Below, piece by piece: positions 1-9,672 of a DNA stretch of 64,000 bases; the stretch's first letter is position 1; every line of letters starts with the position of its first letter. Origin of the DNA: Patagioenas fasciata (lineage: Eukaryota; Chordata; Aves; Columbiformes; Columbidae); contig NC_092521.1 of NCBI RefSeq assembly GCF_037038585.1, positions 105,664,398 to 105,728,397 of the forward strand. The letters are read 5' to 3'. The position numbers and the translations under genes were made by a program. Under the pieces are notes generated by a model. The model worked only from the letters and a program-made list of their open reading frames with translations, made no database searches and was not told the origin of the DNA.

Positions 1-341
1 GCTGACTCTAGCTGACCTAAGGGGTATCCCAAACCATATCACATCATGCTCACCAATAAAACCAGGAGGTGGGGGTTGCCGTGCTGGGGGACTGGCTGGG
101 CACTGGTCGGTTGGTTGGGAGCAATTGTCTTCTTTTGCATCACTTGTTTTTCTTGTTTGTTTTGTTTGTTTGTTTGTTTTTGTGGTTTTCTTTGTTTGTT
201 TGTTTGGTTGGTTGGTTTGTCCCTCCCCCCCCAACCTTTTTCCTTCTTCCATTTTTGTAATTATTACATTGTTCATTGCATTGGCAAGGGAAGGACCGAG
301 TGGCTGTGTGGGGTTTAGCTGCCTACTGGGGTTAAACCACA
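1..341 (+). mobile_element. LTR fragment, avian ERV family 'A' (3' part)
   Basis: The right end of a long terminal repeat whose start lies beyond the window. It shares its order of motifs with two minus-strand copies in this window (52,490-53,047 and 29,408-30,151): a CATATCACATCATGCTCA-type stretch followed by CAATAAAA (about 33-61), then GAGTGGCTGTGTGGGG near the end, and a terminal GGTTAAACCACA. A GTTT-rich run occupies 150-225 and explains the low-complexity reading frames there. The LTR ends in CA at 341, directly against DNA that leads into a different ERV. The family label 'A' is mine. Confidence 0.7.
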
Positions 342-559
342 ACACTTCCTCTGCAGTTTATCCCCCTCAATAATGTGGTTGCATTTCCAGAATCACCTGC
401 AACAAAAGTTTCACATCTCCCTGCCTCTCCTTTTCCATTTGTCCTGGCCTTAGTGGGAAGAGGGGAGAGGGGGGGCAAGAGCGGGAAGTTGGGGGGAGAG
501 GAGGTTAACAATACATCTGCCAGGGTTTGATTGTTACCCCGCAACCTTAACCCTGGACA
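342..559 (+). mobile_element. 5' LTR remnant of the ERV-L-like provirus
   Basis: Bases 444-559 align over their full length with the end of the 3' LTR (6698-6814). Both run from CTGGCCTTAGTGGGAAG through a purine-rich block and ACAATACATCTGCCAGGGTT to a final GACA. By eye there are about a dozen differences in some 116 bases. Upstream of 444 the similarity to the 3' LTR fades, and before 342 the sequence belongs to another LTR family. The U3 region and promoter of the 5' LTR are therefore missing or replaced. Confidence 0.7.
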
Positions 560-565
560 GATAAT

Positions 566-583
566 TGGTGCCCAACATGGGGC
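566..583 (+). other. Retroviral primer binding site, lysine-tRNA-like
   Basis: The 18 bases TGGTGCCCAACATGGGGC begin 7 bases after the LTR end at 559. The TGG start and position are right for a primer binding site. It resembles the complement of the 3' end of tRNA-Lys(1,2), with two apparent differences, rather than the tRNA-Leu site for which ERV-L was named. Confidence 0.75.
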
Positions 584-748
584 AAGACAAAGGGGTAAAT
601 TTGGAGATTTTTGGCTTTTCTACTGCTCTGACATACCTTTCAATTTTCTTGGCACGGTGTCAACTCATAGAGTTGTGATACTCGCGCGCCTGTTTGCTTC
701 GGCTATTATTTAGTGGTATTAAGGCAAAGTGATTACATTGATTTAAAG

Positions 749-1354
749 ATGTTGTGGCATAAGTTGTATCAGTTATTTTCTACATTGGGCTCACTGATTC
801 CTTATCTGTGTTGGTGTTTCCTTCTGAATCAAAGTATTCATTATATAACAACAAGAAACTGTACAGTGGTGATGATGATCCTGTGTGGTTTGGCACTGGT
901 TTATTTCATTATACTACAGCCGCTAATGAATTTCTACTCGTTTTTGCTTTACCTTGAAAAACCTCCGGGAGAGATTAAAGAGCAGTACGGCTATGTGTTT
1001 GCTAATTGGCCAAGCGAATCTTTAGAAAGGCTGACTAACCATACTTTTGTTTTTTCGCTAGGACAGTTTGCAAATGTTTTAAAGAGCTTTGAATATCCTT
1101 GGAGCTTTGATAGAACTGTGATGGTGCTATCTGGTTTCCTGAATGTGTGTCAGTTTGTGTTACTGTTAAGAGAAATGAGGTTCAATAGGAGGTTTGCGTC
1201 TCTTTTTAGTCCTGAGATTTGCGGTGTGTCTTCAGAAGCTTTAGCAAAAAGCACTCCTAGCCGCTCCAGAAAAAGCAAAACAGCAAAAGCTGCTGCTGCA
1301 GCCACTGCCCCCCAACCGTGGCTTCACAGCCTGAAGTTACAGCTCCTATGCTGA
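749..1354 (+). CDS. Leader (pre-gag) ORF: predicted multi-pass membrane protein
   Basis: An uninterrupted frame of 201 codons from ATG 749; the frame also has a possible GTG start at 713. It lies between the primer site and gag. Counting from GTG 713, there are hydrophobic segments at about residues 19-38 and 51-80 and a weaker one at 135-152. A basic, serine- and alanine-rich tail follows (about 179-200). I do not recognise a family. Its frame is +1 relative to gag and the two overlap by a few bases at 1348-1354; the gag frame is open from 1261. It could be an accessory protein, a membrane-targeting extension reached by frameshifting, or an old captured sequence. An intact frame in a decayed element suggests that it coded in the parent virus; this is inference. 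Confidence 0.5.
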   Translation: MLWHKLYQLFSTLGSLIPYLCWCFLLNQSIHYITTRNCTVVMMILCGLALVYFIILQPLMNFYSFLLYLEKPPGEIKEQYGYVFANWPSESLERLTNHTFVFSLGQFANVLKSFEYPWSFDRTVMVLSGFLNVCQFVLLLREMRFNRRFASLFSPEICGVSSEALAKSTPSRSRKSKTAKAAAAATAPQPWLHSLKLQLLC

Positions 1355-2301
1355 GCTCCTCTGCCAAGGTCGCTGCAGATAACATTACTTCTCCAGCCTC
1401 AAAGGCTAACAAGGCAGCCTCCCCTTCTTTACACATTGGTCACTGTTGCTGCTGTAACCACAGCAATCACTGTGACAGTCATTCAGACTCTGGAAATGAA
1501 ACAAATGATGGTGAACCCATATCAGCATCAGTTGCTGGTTGTAAAAAAGTCACTAGAAAGACCACTCATGCAGCAGGTGATGGCACGGGGCCAACATCAG
1601 CCCAAGGGGCATCATCAGGACAGGGAGGAGATGAAGTGACCACCACTCAGTCCTTTTCTCCAGGTGAGCTGAGAGATCTGAGAAAAGACTTTAGTTGTCG
1701 TGAAGGCGAGAATATTCTAACCTGGCTGCTCCGATGCTGGGACAATGGAGCAGAAACAAATGAACTGGAAGGTGGTGAAGCCAGGCAGCTGGGATCTCTG
1801 TCAAAAGATTCCACCATTGATAGGGCAATTTCAAGAGAGTCTAATGCCACTACTCTCTGGACCCGACTCCTGGCAGCTATGAAAGTCAGATTTCCCTACA
1901 ATGAAGATTGCATATCCAAGCTAGGGAAATGGAATACTATGGAGAGAGGTATCCAGTTCCTGAGAGAATTAGCTGTGCAAGAGATCATCTATTTTGGACC
2001 AGACAACCAAGAGGGGACAGACCCAGATAGAATCAATTGTACACAATCTCTGTGGTGCAGATTTGTACAAAGTGCACCACCTGCATATGCTAAGTCATTG
2101 GCAGGAATGGTCTGGTCAGCTAGAGGTGTACAAGATATTACTGAAGTGATTGAGCAGCTCCAGGACTTTGAGGACAGCCTTGCTGGTTCTCTACACACTT
2201 GTCTCCCTGCTGTGGAGAAACTGTGTGAAAAATCTGATGACCGGTTTGAAAAGCTGTTGCAAGAAATCAAAGAACTCAGAGAAGACTCGTACCGTGCATG
2301 A
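1348..2301 (+). CDS. gag: Gag-like protein of the ERV-L-like element
   Basis: The frame is open from 1261 (after TAG 1258) to TGA 2299-2301. The first ATG is at 1348, giving about 317 residues. The N-terminal third is low complexity, rich in Ser, Ala, His and Thr. The middle has LTWLLRCWDNGAE (about 1717-1755) and then a stretch typical of ERV-L Gag capsid-like regions as I know them. The C-terminus is acidic and helical, with repeated Glu/Lys. Position after the primer site and before protease fits Gag. No CCHC zinc knuckle is seen. Downstream sequence stays in the same frame beyond the TGA. Confidence 0.7.
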   Translation: MLSSSAKVAADNITSPASKANKAASPSLHIGHCCCCNHSNHCDSHSDSGNETNDGEPISASVAGCKKVTRKTTHAAGDGTGPTSAQGASSGQGGDEVTTTQSFSPGELRDLRKDFSCREGENILTWLLRCWDNGAETNELEGGEARQLGSLSKDSTIDRAISRESNATTLWTRLLAAMKVRFPYNEDCISKLGKWNTMERGIQFLRELAVQEIIYFGPDNQEGTDPDRINCTQSLWCRFVQSAPPAYAKSLAGMVWSARGVQDITEVIEQLQDFEDSLAGSLHTCLPAVEKLCEKSDDRFEKLLQEIKELREDSYRA

Positions 2302-2595
2302 CCTGCACAAAACTATGTTTCAGCTATTAGGAGAAGGCGTTTCCAATCTCGAGAGAGAGGACAGAGGCAGCCCACAAAAAGAGGTTCACTGTGGTTCTTC
2401 CTACATGAGCAGGGAGAAAACATGAATAAGTGGCATGGAAGACCTACCTCAGAACTTCAGGAACGAGTACATAAGATAAAAGGAAAAACTCCAAGGAAGG
2501 TGGCTGCTCCAGTTTACAAAAGGAGCAGAAGAGATTCTGATGTTCTTGAAGGAATCTCTAATTCACACCCAGAGACTGTGCAAAACAGAAATTAG
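2302..2595 (+). other. Basic in-frame linker between gag and pol (nucleocapsid-like)
   Basis: Reading on in the gag frame past TGA 2299, 97 codons are open to TAG 2593, and pol then begins in the same frame. The translated linker starts very basic (arginine runs around 2335-2390) and ends rich in Lys, Arg and Ser, as in nucleocapsid regions, but no Cys-His zinc finger is present. So gag, linker and pol occupy one frame divided by two stop codons. Either the stops are decay of a single long frame, or at least one was a read-through site. Confidence 0.5.
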
Positions 2596-4839
2596 AGGTG
2601 CCCTGCCTCCAACCAGGTGGAGGAAAGGGATAACAGAGGTTATTGGACTGTACAAATACGATGGCCTGGTACAACACAACCCCAGGAGTACAAAGCTTTA
2701 GTGGACACTGGTGCTCAGTGCACAATAATTCCTTCTAATTATAAAGGGACGCAATCCATCAATATTGTTGGAGTGACCGGGGGATCCCAGGAACTGAGTG
2801 TTGTAGAGGCTGAAATGAGCCTAACTGGAAAAAACTGGCAAAAGCATCTCATTGTGACTGGTCCAGATGCTCCGTGCATCCTTGGCATAGACTACCTCAA
2901 GAGAAGGTATTTTAAGGACCCAAAAGGGTATAGGTGGGCATTTGGTATAGCAGCTGTGGACACTGAGAAAATTGAACAGCTGTCTGATTTGCCTGGTCTT
3001 TCAGATGACCCTTCTGTTGTAGGACTGCTGATGGTTGACGATCAGCAGGTGCCAATTGCTACCACGACGGTGCATCGCCGGCAATATCGCACCAATCGAG
3101 ACTCTTTGATTCCTATCCAGAAGCTGATCCGTCAATTGGAAAGCCAGGGTGTGATCAGTAAGACTCGCTCACCTTTTAACAGCCTAATCTGGCCAGTGCG
3201 TAAGTATAGTGATGAGTGGAGACTAACTGTAGACTATCGTGGCCTGAATGAAGTTACACCACCACTGAGTGCTGCTGTGCCTGACATGCTAGAACTGCAA
3301 TTTGAACTGGAGTCAAAGGCAGCCAAGTGGTATGCTACAATTTACATTGCTAATGCATTTTTCCCTATTCCTGTAGCAGCAGAGTGCAGGCCGCAGCTTG
3401 CTTTCACCTGGAGAGGCATCCAGTACACGTGGAATCGCTTGCCCCAGGGGTGGAAATACAGTCCTACCATCTGCCATGGACTGATCCAGACCACGCTGGA
3501 GCAAGGTAAAGCTCCAGAACACTTGCAATATATTGATGACATCATCATATGGGGTGACACAGCGCAAGAAGTCTTCGACAAAGGTGAGAGAATAATTCAG
3601 ATTCTTTTGGATGCTGGTTTTGCCATAAAACGAAGCAAGGTCAAGGGACCTGCACAAGAGATCCAGTTTTTAGGAATAAAATGGCAAGATGGTCATCATC
3701 AGATCCCAATGGAAGTGATCAACAAAATTGCAGCAATGTCTTCACCTACTAATAAAAGGGAGACACAGACTTTCTTGGGCATTGTAGGTTTTTGGAGAAC
3801 GCATATTCCTGACTACAGCCAGATTGTGAACCCTCTCTATCAAGTGACTCATAAAAAGAACCAGTTTGAGTGGGGCTCTGAACAACAACAAGCCTTTGAA
3901 CAAATTAAGCTTGAGATAACTCAAGCAGTGGCCCTTGGACCAGTTCGGACTGGACTAGATGTTAAAAATGTGCTCTACACTGCAGCTGGAGATAATGGAC
4001 TTACCTGGAGCCTCTGGCAGAAAGCACCAGGAGAAACCCGAGGTCGACCCTTAGGTTTTTGGAGTCGAGGATACAAAGGATCTGAGGCCAACTATAATCC
4101 AACTGAAAAAGAGATACTAGCAGCATATGAAGGAGTTCAAGCTGCTTCAGAAGTGATTAGTACTGAAGCACAGCTCCTCCTAGCACCTCGACTGCCGGTG
4201 CTGAGCTGGATGTTCAAAGGAACAGTTCCCTCTCCATATCATGCAACTGAGGTTACATGGAGTAAATGGATTGCATTGATCATGCAACGAGCTCGAATTG
4301 GAACTCCCAACCGTCCAGGGATCTTAGAAGTGATTACAGACTGGCCACAAAACAAAGACTATGGGATGTCTCCAGATGAGGAGGAAGTAACACGTGCTGA
4401 AGAAGCACCACTGTATAATACTCTTTCAGAGACTGATAAGCAGTATGCACTGTTCACAGATGGATCCTGCCGTCTTGTACGAAAACATCGAAGGTGGAAA
4501 GCTGCTGTGCGGAGTCCCACACGACAAGTTACAGAAGCCACTGAAGGACAAGGTGAATCTAGTCAGTTTGCAGAAGTGAAAGTCATCCAGCTGGTTTTGG
4601 ACATTGCTGAACGAGAGAAGTGGCCAATACTTCATACTGACTCATGGATGGTAGCAAATGCCTTGTGGGGGTGGCTACAGCAATGGAAGAAAAGCAACTG
4701 GCAGCGCAGAGGTAAACCCATTTGGGCTGCCACACTGTGGCAAGACATGGCTGCTCGGCTAGAGGGCCTGCCTGTGAAAGTTTGTCATGTAGATGAGATG
4801 CTCATGTGCCTAAAAGTCGAGCCACCGAGGAACATCTGA
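2596..4839 (+). pseudogene. pol: Protease, reverse transcriptase and RNase H (catalytically dead pol, part 1)
   Basis: Open after TAG 2593 with no internal stop. Residues are counted from codon 2617. An aspartic protease has its DTGA active site at about 30-33. RT follows, with LPQGWKYSP (codons from about 3439) and YIDD at 305-308 (3529-3540). RNase H carries FTDGS (about 4453-4467), its Glu near 4570 and the HTDSW aspartate near 4640. In RT motif A, the position of the first catalytic aspartate is Tyr 243 (TAC at 3343-3345), so polymerase activity should be lost. The frame ends prematurely at 4839 because a small insertion near 4785-4800 shifts out of the integrase frame. Family identity is clear; function is gone. 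Confidence 0.9.
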
Positions 4840-5786
4840 ACAACCAACAAGCGGATCAAGCTGCTAAGATTAAAGTAGCTGAGGTGGACTTGGACTGGCA
4901 ACATAAAGGTCAACTTTTCCTAGCTTGGTGGGCCCATGTTGCTTCAGGGCATCACGGTAGAGATGCAACATATAAATGGGCTCACGATCGAGGGGTGGAT
5001 TTAACTATGGACACTATTTCACAGGTTATTCATGAATGTGAAACTTGCGCCGAAATCAAACAAGCAAAACGGTTAAAGCCTGTATGGTATGGGGGGCGAT
5101 GGTTAAAGTATAAGTATGGAGAAGCTTGGCAGATTTATTATATTACACTTCCACAAACACGTCAAGGTAAGCATTATGTACTTACAGTGGTGGAAGCAAC
5201 CACTCGATGGTTGGAAACATATGCCATATCTCATGCTACAGCCCGAAATACTATCTTGGGCCTTGAAAACCAAGTCCTTTGGCGACACGGTACGCCAGAA
5301 AGAACTGAATCTGACAATGGTACTCATTTCAAAAACAGTATTATAGACAATTGGGCCAAAGAACATGGTATTGAGTGGGTATATCATATTCCATATCATG
5401 CACCAGCCTCTGGGAAAATTGAAAGGTACAATGGTTTGTTAAAAACTACACTAAAGGCACTTTGTGGTGGAACTTTTAAAAACTGGGATTCACATTTAGC
5501 AAAAGCCACTTGGTTGGTCAAAATTAGGGGATCAACCAATGGAGCCGGGCCTGCCCAATCAGAAATTCTTCGTACTGTAGAAGGAGATAAAGTCCCTGTA
5601 GTATATGTGAAAAATATGTTAGGAAAGGCAGTCTGGGTTACTCCTGCCTCGAGCAAAGGCAAGCCCATTCGTGGGATTGTTTTTGCCCAGGGACCTGGCA
5701 GCACCTGGTGGGTGATGCTTAAGGATGGAGAAGTTCGGTGTGTACCTCAAGGGGATTTGATTTTAGGTGAGAATATGCAATACTGA
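4806..5786 (+). pseudogene. pol: Integrase (pol part 2, frameshifted, catalytic Asp lost)
   Basis: The frame is -1 relative to the upstream pol frame and is open to TGA 5784-5786; 4806 is only where the displaced frame becomes readable. An HHCC zinc-binding region lies at about 4935-5052, including HVASGHHG and CETC. The DDE core follows: the first aspartate position is Tyr (TAT 5136-5138), the second is intact in ESDNG (GAC 5313) and the glutamate is intact in GKIERYN (GAA 5421). The C-terminal part is a basic, tryptophan-containing domain of about 90 residues. No dUTPase domain follows, although some ERV-L elements carry one. Not functional as it stands. Confidence 0.9.
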
Positions 5787-6151
5787 ACTGCATGATGCGA
5801 AATGCCATACTAACAGTGTTTAATAAGTGTCTTTCAGATTAAGACAGTGATGATGAAACCAGAGCTAGCTTCTTCGAGTGGCGCCTGACAACTTCTTCGA
5901 AGTTGATGTCTTTAACCCGTGAACAGTGGTCATGAGATGCACTTGTACCATTTTTCCTGCCCTGGGAAACTGTTGTGACAAAATGAACTTAATGAACTTT
6001 TCAAATTATGGTCCACTAATTAAGATTAATTACTCCTGTGTATATATGTACATATGTGTATATATATATAGTAGTAGTGATTAATTAAGATTGTATTGAT
6101 AGATTGTATTGATAAGGTTTAAGCATTCAGTGAATAGCATATTATAAGGGG
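5787..6151 (+). other. Non-coding tail between integrase and 3' LTR; no env; short polypurine tract
   Basis: This holds no reading frame of note. A TATATG-rich stretch lies at about 6040-6075. The last bases before the LTR, AAGGGG (6146-6151), form a minimal polypurine tract where plus-strand synthesis would start. The lack of any env-like frame matches an intracellular ERV-L-type element. Confidence 0.6.
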
Positions 6152-6814
6152 TGGAATGCCCTGGTTTTGTTAAAAAACAAGTTTCTCTTTTAGTGAATTT
6201 TGCCTGTCAGCTAAAGCCTTCATATTAGTTGCATTTTCCTGGAGAACAGACACATGTTTTGGTAAACCTAGCGATGGAATGCAAACTTATTGATAAGCAC
6301 GGATGGACATCTCTTGAGAGGGGCAACGAGAAACCGGTGACCAAGAAACTGACCAACTGTGTATAACATTCCATTCACGTGAATACTTCATATAAAAGTG
6401 AGAGATCACGAGGATCTCGTACCTTTTCCTTTTTTCTCTTTTTCCTCATGGCTGACATTCGGAGAGGACCTTGCTAGTCGTCCCTGCAAACTGAGGCCTA
6501 GTGACAGACTGAATCCAGCTCTGGTTGGCTGCAGAGTCCAATCCAGGACTTTGGGTGCTGGCTCTGCAGTTGCTGAGACTTTCAAGATTGGTTTTGTATA
6601 TTTTGTATTGTTTTCTCTATTCTTATTAGTAGCATTAGTAAAACATCTTTAATTTTTCCAACTCTCTTCTCTCTGTCCTTCTTTCCCTCCTGATCACCTG
6701 GCCTTAGTGGGAAGGGGGGAGATGGAGGGGCAAAAGGGGGAAGTTGGGGGGAGAGGAGGTTAACAATACATCTGCCAGGGTTTTACTGTTATCCCGCAAT
6801 CTTAATCCTCGACA
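6152..6814 (+). mobile_element. 3' LTR of the ERV-L-like provirus
   Basis: It starts TGGAATGCCCTGG at 6152 after a short purine tract and ends CTCGACA at 6814, 663 bases in all, with TG/CA termini. A TATA box (TATAAAAG) is at 6391-6398. The last 117 bases match the 5' LTR remnant at 444-559. A third, shorter copy of the same LTR end lies at 14,251-14,353. No target duplication can be tested because the matching left flank is not preserved. Confidence 0.8.
6391..6398 (+). promoter_or_regulatory. LTR TATA box
   Basis: TATAAAAG is 240 bases into the 3' LTR, at the expected U3/R position, about 417 bases from the LTR end. In this 3' copy it would drive transcription out of the provirus toward the right, antisense to RECK. 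Confidence 0.5.
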
Positions 6815-8001
6815 ATAGTAAACTAGTATTTCTTACCTGGCAAAGAAGAATTTATACAATCCCACACTTCTCCCTGAAAAGGAAAACGCAATTAAGCAAA
6901 AGTAAGTCTACAGAATAAGAGAGTTTCCAGCAGACACAAACGTGCATTTTCTGCATTTTTGCCCTGGGTTTTAAATATCCTCCTGGAAGAATTCTTATGT
7001 CTAAAACACCTTTTGAAAAAGCGCTATGTGATATGAGTACCACTTGCTTTGATGAGAAGGCTGCCATCTACAGAATGTGGAATCAATAGCAGTGTTTTTG
7101 TAGGTGCAGAACATAGCATATTTCAGGTAATCACAGTTATCTAGTGAACTTTCTCCATCAGTGTTTAGAGAACTATGTAGCAACTGTTTAGACAAAGAAA
7201 AAGATTTATCTAGGATGGAGACCTGTGAAGAAACTTATTGCTCTAAGCACTTCTTTCCACCAGCTTAAAAACAACAACAACAACAGTGAAGTTCACTAAC
7301 ACAAAAGTTAACAATAGGGATCTGTTGGGTTCCCTCAACTGCAAAGCACTTCTGGTCCTAAATACACATCCTGCTAAATGACCTAAGTGGCTGCTGGTAT
7401 TAGACAGACGAATTCTGTTTTGTTTTGTTTTTTGCCCAGAGAAAAAAAAGAGGGTGAAATGCTTACGAAAGAGTTGCTGTTCTTACCTCTCTCATTACTG
7501 TTACTACCAGGACTACTAGCCAAGCTGACTACAGGGAATTCTTTAGATTGAGGCAAATATAAAAGAAATCTCAGGTCCAACATTGGTCTGCCACAGGTAC
7601 TTATGTTACCCACCCAATAAAAGTTACAAATGCCCCGGAAGAAGGAAGTCTAGGTGGCAGAGGAAGAAGTGAATCTAAGGTAAGAATTTTAGTTGAATTG
7701 TCAGAAACAAGTGCATATTGCAGTTGCAGTGGATGCGCTGTGTTAGAAGGCTGAAGTTATGGGAGTTGCTATGCACTATATGCCAGATATTTAACATGCT
7801 GTCACTGGAGTCTTACTACACTTAAGTGATATGATCACAGTACAATATCTTAAAATGACAAGAGTACAGAAAAGTCTTGAAGGATTACATGTATTTTAGT
7901 GCAATGTTACTGAACTCAATTTGTTTTTTAAGCAAGCACTAGGAAAATTAGATGAAATCAGAGGAAAATTCTGCAAAGAGTAAGAAGGGAAGTGACAAGA
8001 C
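6815..8001. other. RECK intron 3, no recognised feature
   Basis: AT-rich intronic DNA between the provirus and a solo LTR. It holds a short CAA run at about 7266-7285. I see no exon here; in particular, nothing encodes the RECK segment that should follow exon 3. Confidence 0.6.
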
Positions 8002-8972
8002 TGTACTGGGTTTACATGACAAGGTTATGGTAGCAGGGGGGCTGCAGGGGTGGCTTCTCTAAGAAGATGCCAGAACCCTCATGTTCGATAGAGCCAATGA
8101 CACCAGATGAGTCAATCAGCAACGTTAGTAGCACCTCTGTGATATTTAAGAAAGAGTAAAAATTGCTGCACAACAGCAGTGGGAAAACAGGAGTGACAAT
8201 ATGTGAGACAACCCTGCAGACATCCAGGTCAGTGAAGAAGTTGGGGCAGGAACTACTCCAGAGATTTCCCTGCAGCTTGTGATGCAGACCATGGTGATGC
8301 CAGCTGTCCCTCTGCAGCCCATGGAGGTCCACAGTGGAGCACAGATACCCCATCCTCATGTCGGAGCAGATGGATGTGCCCCTGAAGGAAGCTGCAGCAG
8401 GACTTGTGACCCCACAGGGGACCCACACTGGAGCAGTCTGTTCCTGAAAGGCTGTGCCTTGTGGAAGGGATCCATGCTGGAACAGTTCTTGAACAACTGG
8501 AAGGACTCATGTTGGAGAAGTTAGTGGAGTACTGTCCTGGCCTGGTGTCCTGTGAGAGGGACACCAGGTTGAAGCAGTGGAAGAGCAGGAGGATGAAAGT
8601 GTGGCAGAGACAAGGCGTAATGAACTGACCTCAACCCCCATTCACCATCTCCCTGTGCCGCTTGAGGGGAGGAGGTAGAGAAAACCAGGAGTGAAGTTGA
8701 GCCTGGGAAGAAGGGAGGGGTGGGGAGAAGGTGTTTTTAAATTTGTTCTTATTTCTCATTATCCTACTCTGACCTTTTGATTGACAAATTAAATTAATTT
8801 CCCCAATCTGACTGTGTTTTGATCATGACGGCAACTGGCAAGTCATCTCCCTGTCCTTACCTTGACCCACAAGCCTTTCATCATATTTCCTCTCCCCTAT
8901 TCAGCTGAAGAAGAGGAGTGACCAAGTGGATTTGGTGGGCACCTTGTGTGCAGCAAAGGTTAACCCACCACA
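8002..8972 (+). mobile_element. Solo LTR, avian ERV-L type (about 970 bp)
   Basis: It begins TGTACTGGGTTTACATGACA and ends GGTTAACCCACCACA, the characteristic ends of a common bird LTR. G-rich patches and an AT-rich stretch (about 8730-8815) come before the end. No internal retroviral genes adjoin it. I could not find a convincing target duplication at the borders, so the exact edges are uncertain by a few bases. It lies in RECK intron 3, antisense to RECK. Confidence 0.75.
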
Positions 8973-9672
8973 AGGGGCTTTAAATGAGTGTTGGACATGT
9001 TCTTTAAGACCAAACAAAAAGTTCAATTCAATCACACCGAAACAGCAAGTTATATTGTTATGCAATGATTCTGTCACCACAAGAATTAATGATTTTCCAA
9101 AGCTGCAATGGGTATGTATCTAACGACCTAAAACTGCCTGCCTCCCTATCTGTGGTACTCTTGCATAAGAGTCAAAGTCAGAGAGCTGCTACATCTGCTA
9201 GTTCGGTCCCATTGATTCAGTTGACTTCCCTTATTTCAAGAGAAGGTTAATGGCAGGACTCTATGATCTCAAGGGACTTTTCCAATATAAATTATTCAAG
9301 TCCAAGTGACAATCACCCAGCACAATGTTTTGCAACATGGGTCAGATTTTCATTCCATTTCATTGCTTACACAACCAGGACACCTAGCAAAACTGTCAAG
9401 TCCCATCTTACTGCAAGTAGCATAATATATGATGGCCTTACAAAAAGAAAAAAAAAAAAACCACAAAACTACTTTGCAGACCAAATAATAATTTTTCTAG
9501 TCCTCATAACAAGGAAGAAAAAGTTTGAAGACATACGCACATGTTCTACCAGCTCAAAACTCAGCAAGAAAATAAAATTCAAGTAATTTTAAAGACTTAT
9601 TTTTGCAAGCAAAACTTTGTTAATATAAAATTAGACGTTTGGCTTTATTTAATTAAATCTAGCAAGCCTTAC
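8973..9672. other. RECK intron 3 next to exon 3
   Basis: Intronic DNA with an A-run at about 9448-9461. No recognised repeat or reading frame. It ends at the exon 3 splice donor (9667-9672 on the minus strand). Confidence 0.6.

Larger units (their letters stand above)
342..6814 (+). mobile_element. Endogenous retrovirus, ERV-L-like (class III), near complete, no env
   Basis: The order is left LTR remnant (342-559), primer binding site (566-583), leader membrane ORF (749-1354), gag (to 2301), basic linker, protease/RT/RNase H (to 4839), integrase (to 5786), short non-coding tail, 3' LTR (6152-6814). It lies in RECK intron 3, antisense to RECK. The gag and pol sequence style (a WLLRCWDNGAE motif in gag, LPQGWKYSP and YIDD in RT) points to the ERV-L group, but the primer site is lysine-like rather than leucine-like, so the class is an inference. 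No envelope gene fits in the 365 bases after integrase. Two catalytic substitutions, two in-frame stops and a frameshift make this copy defective. Confidence 0.85.

Noticed and set aside
46..373. Overlapping plus-strand frames rich in Phe, Cys, Leu and Val
   Set aside because: They come from the GTTT-rich part of an LTR.
5787..6151. Space after integrase considered for env or dUTPase
   Set aside because: Only 365 bases with no open frame or recognisable motif.
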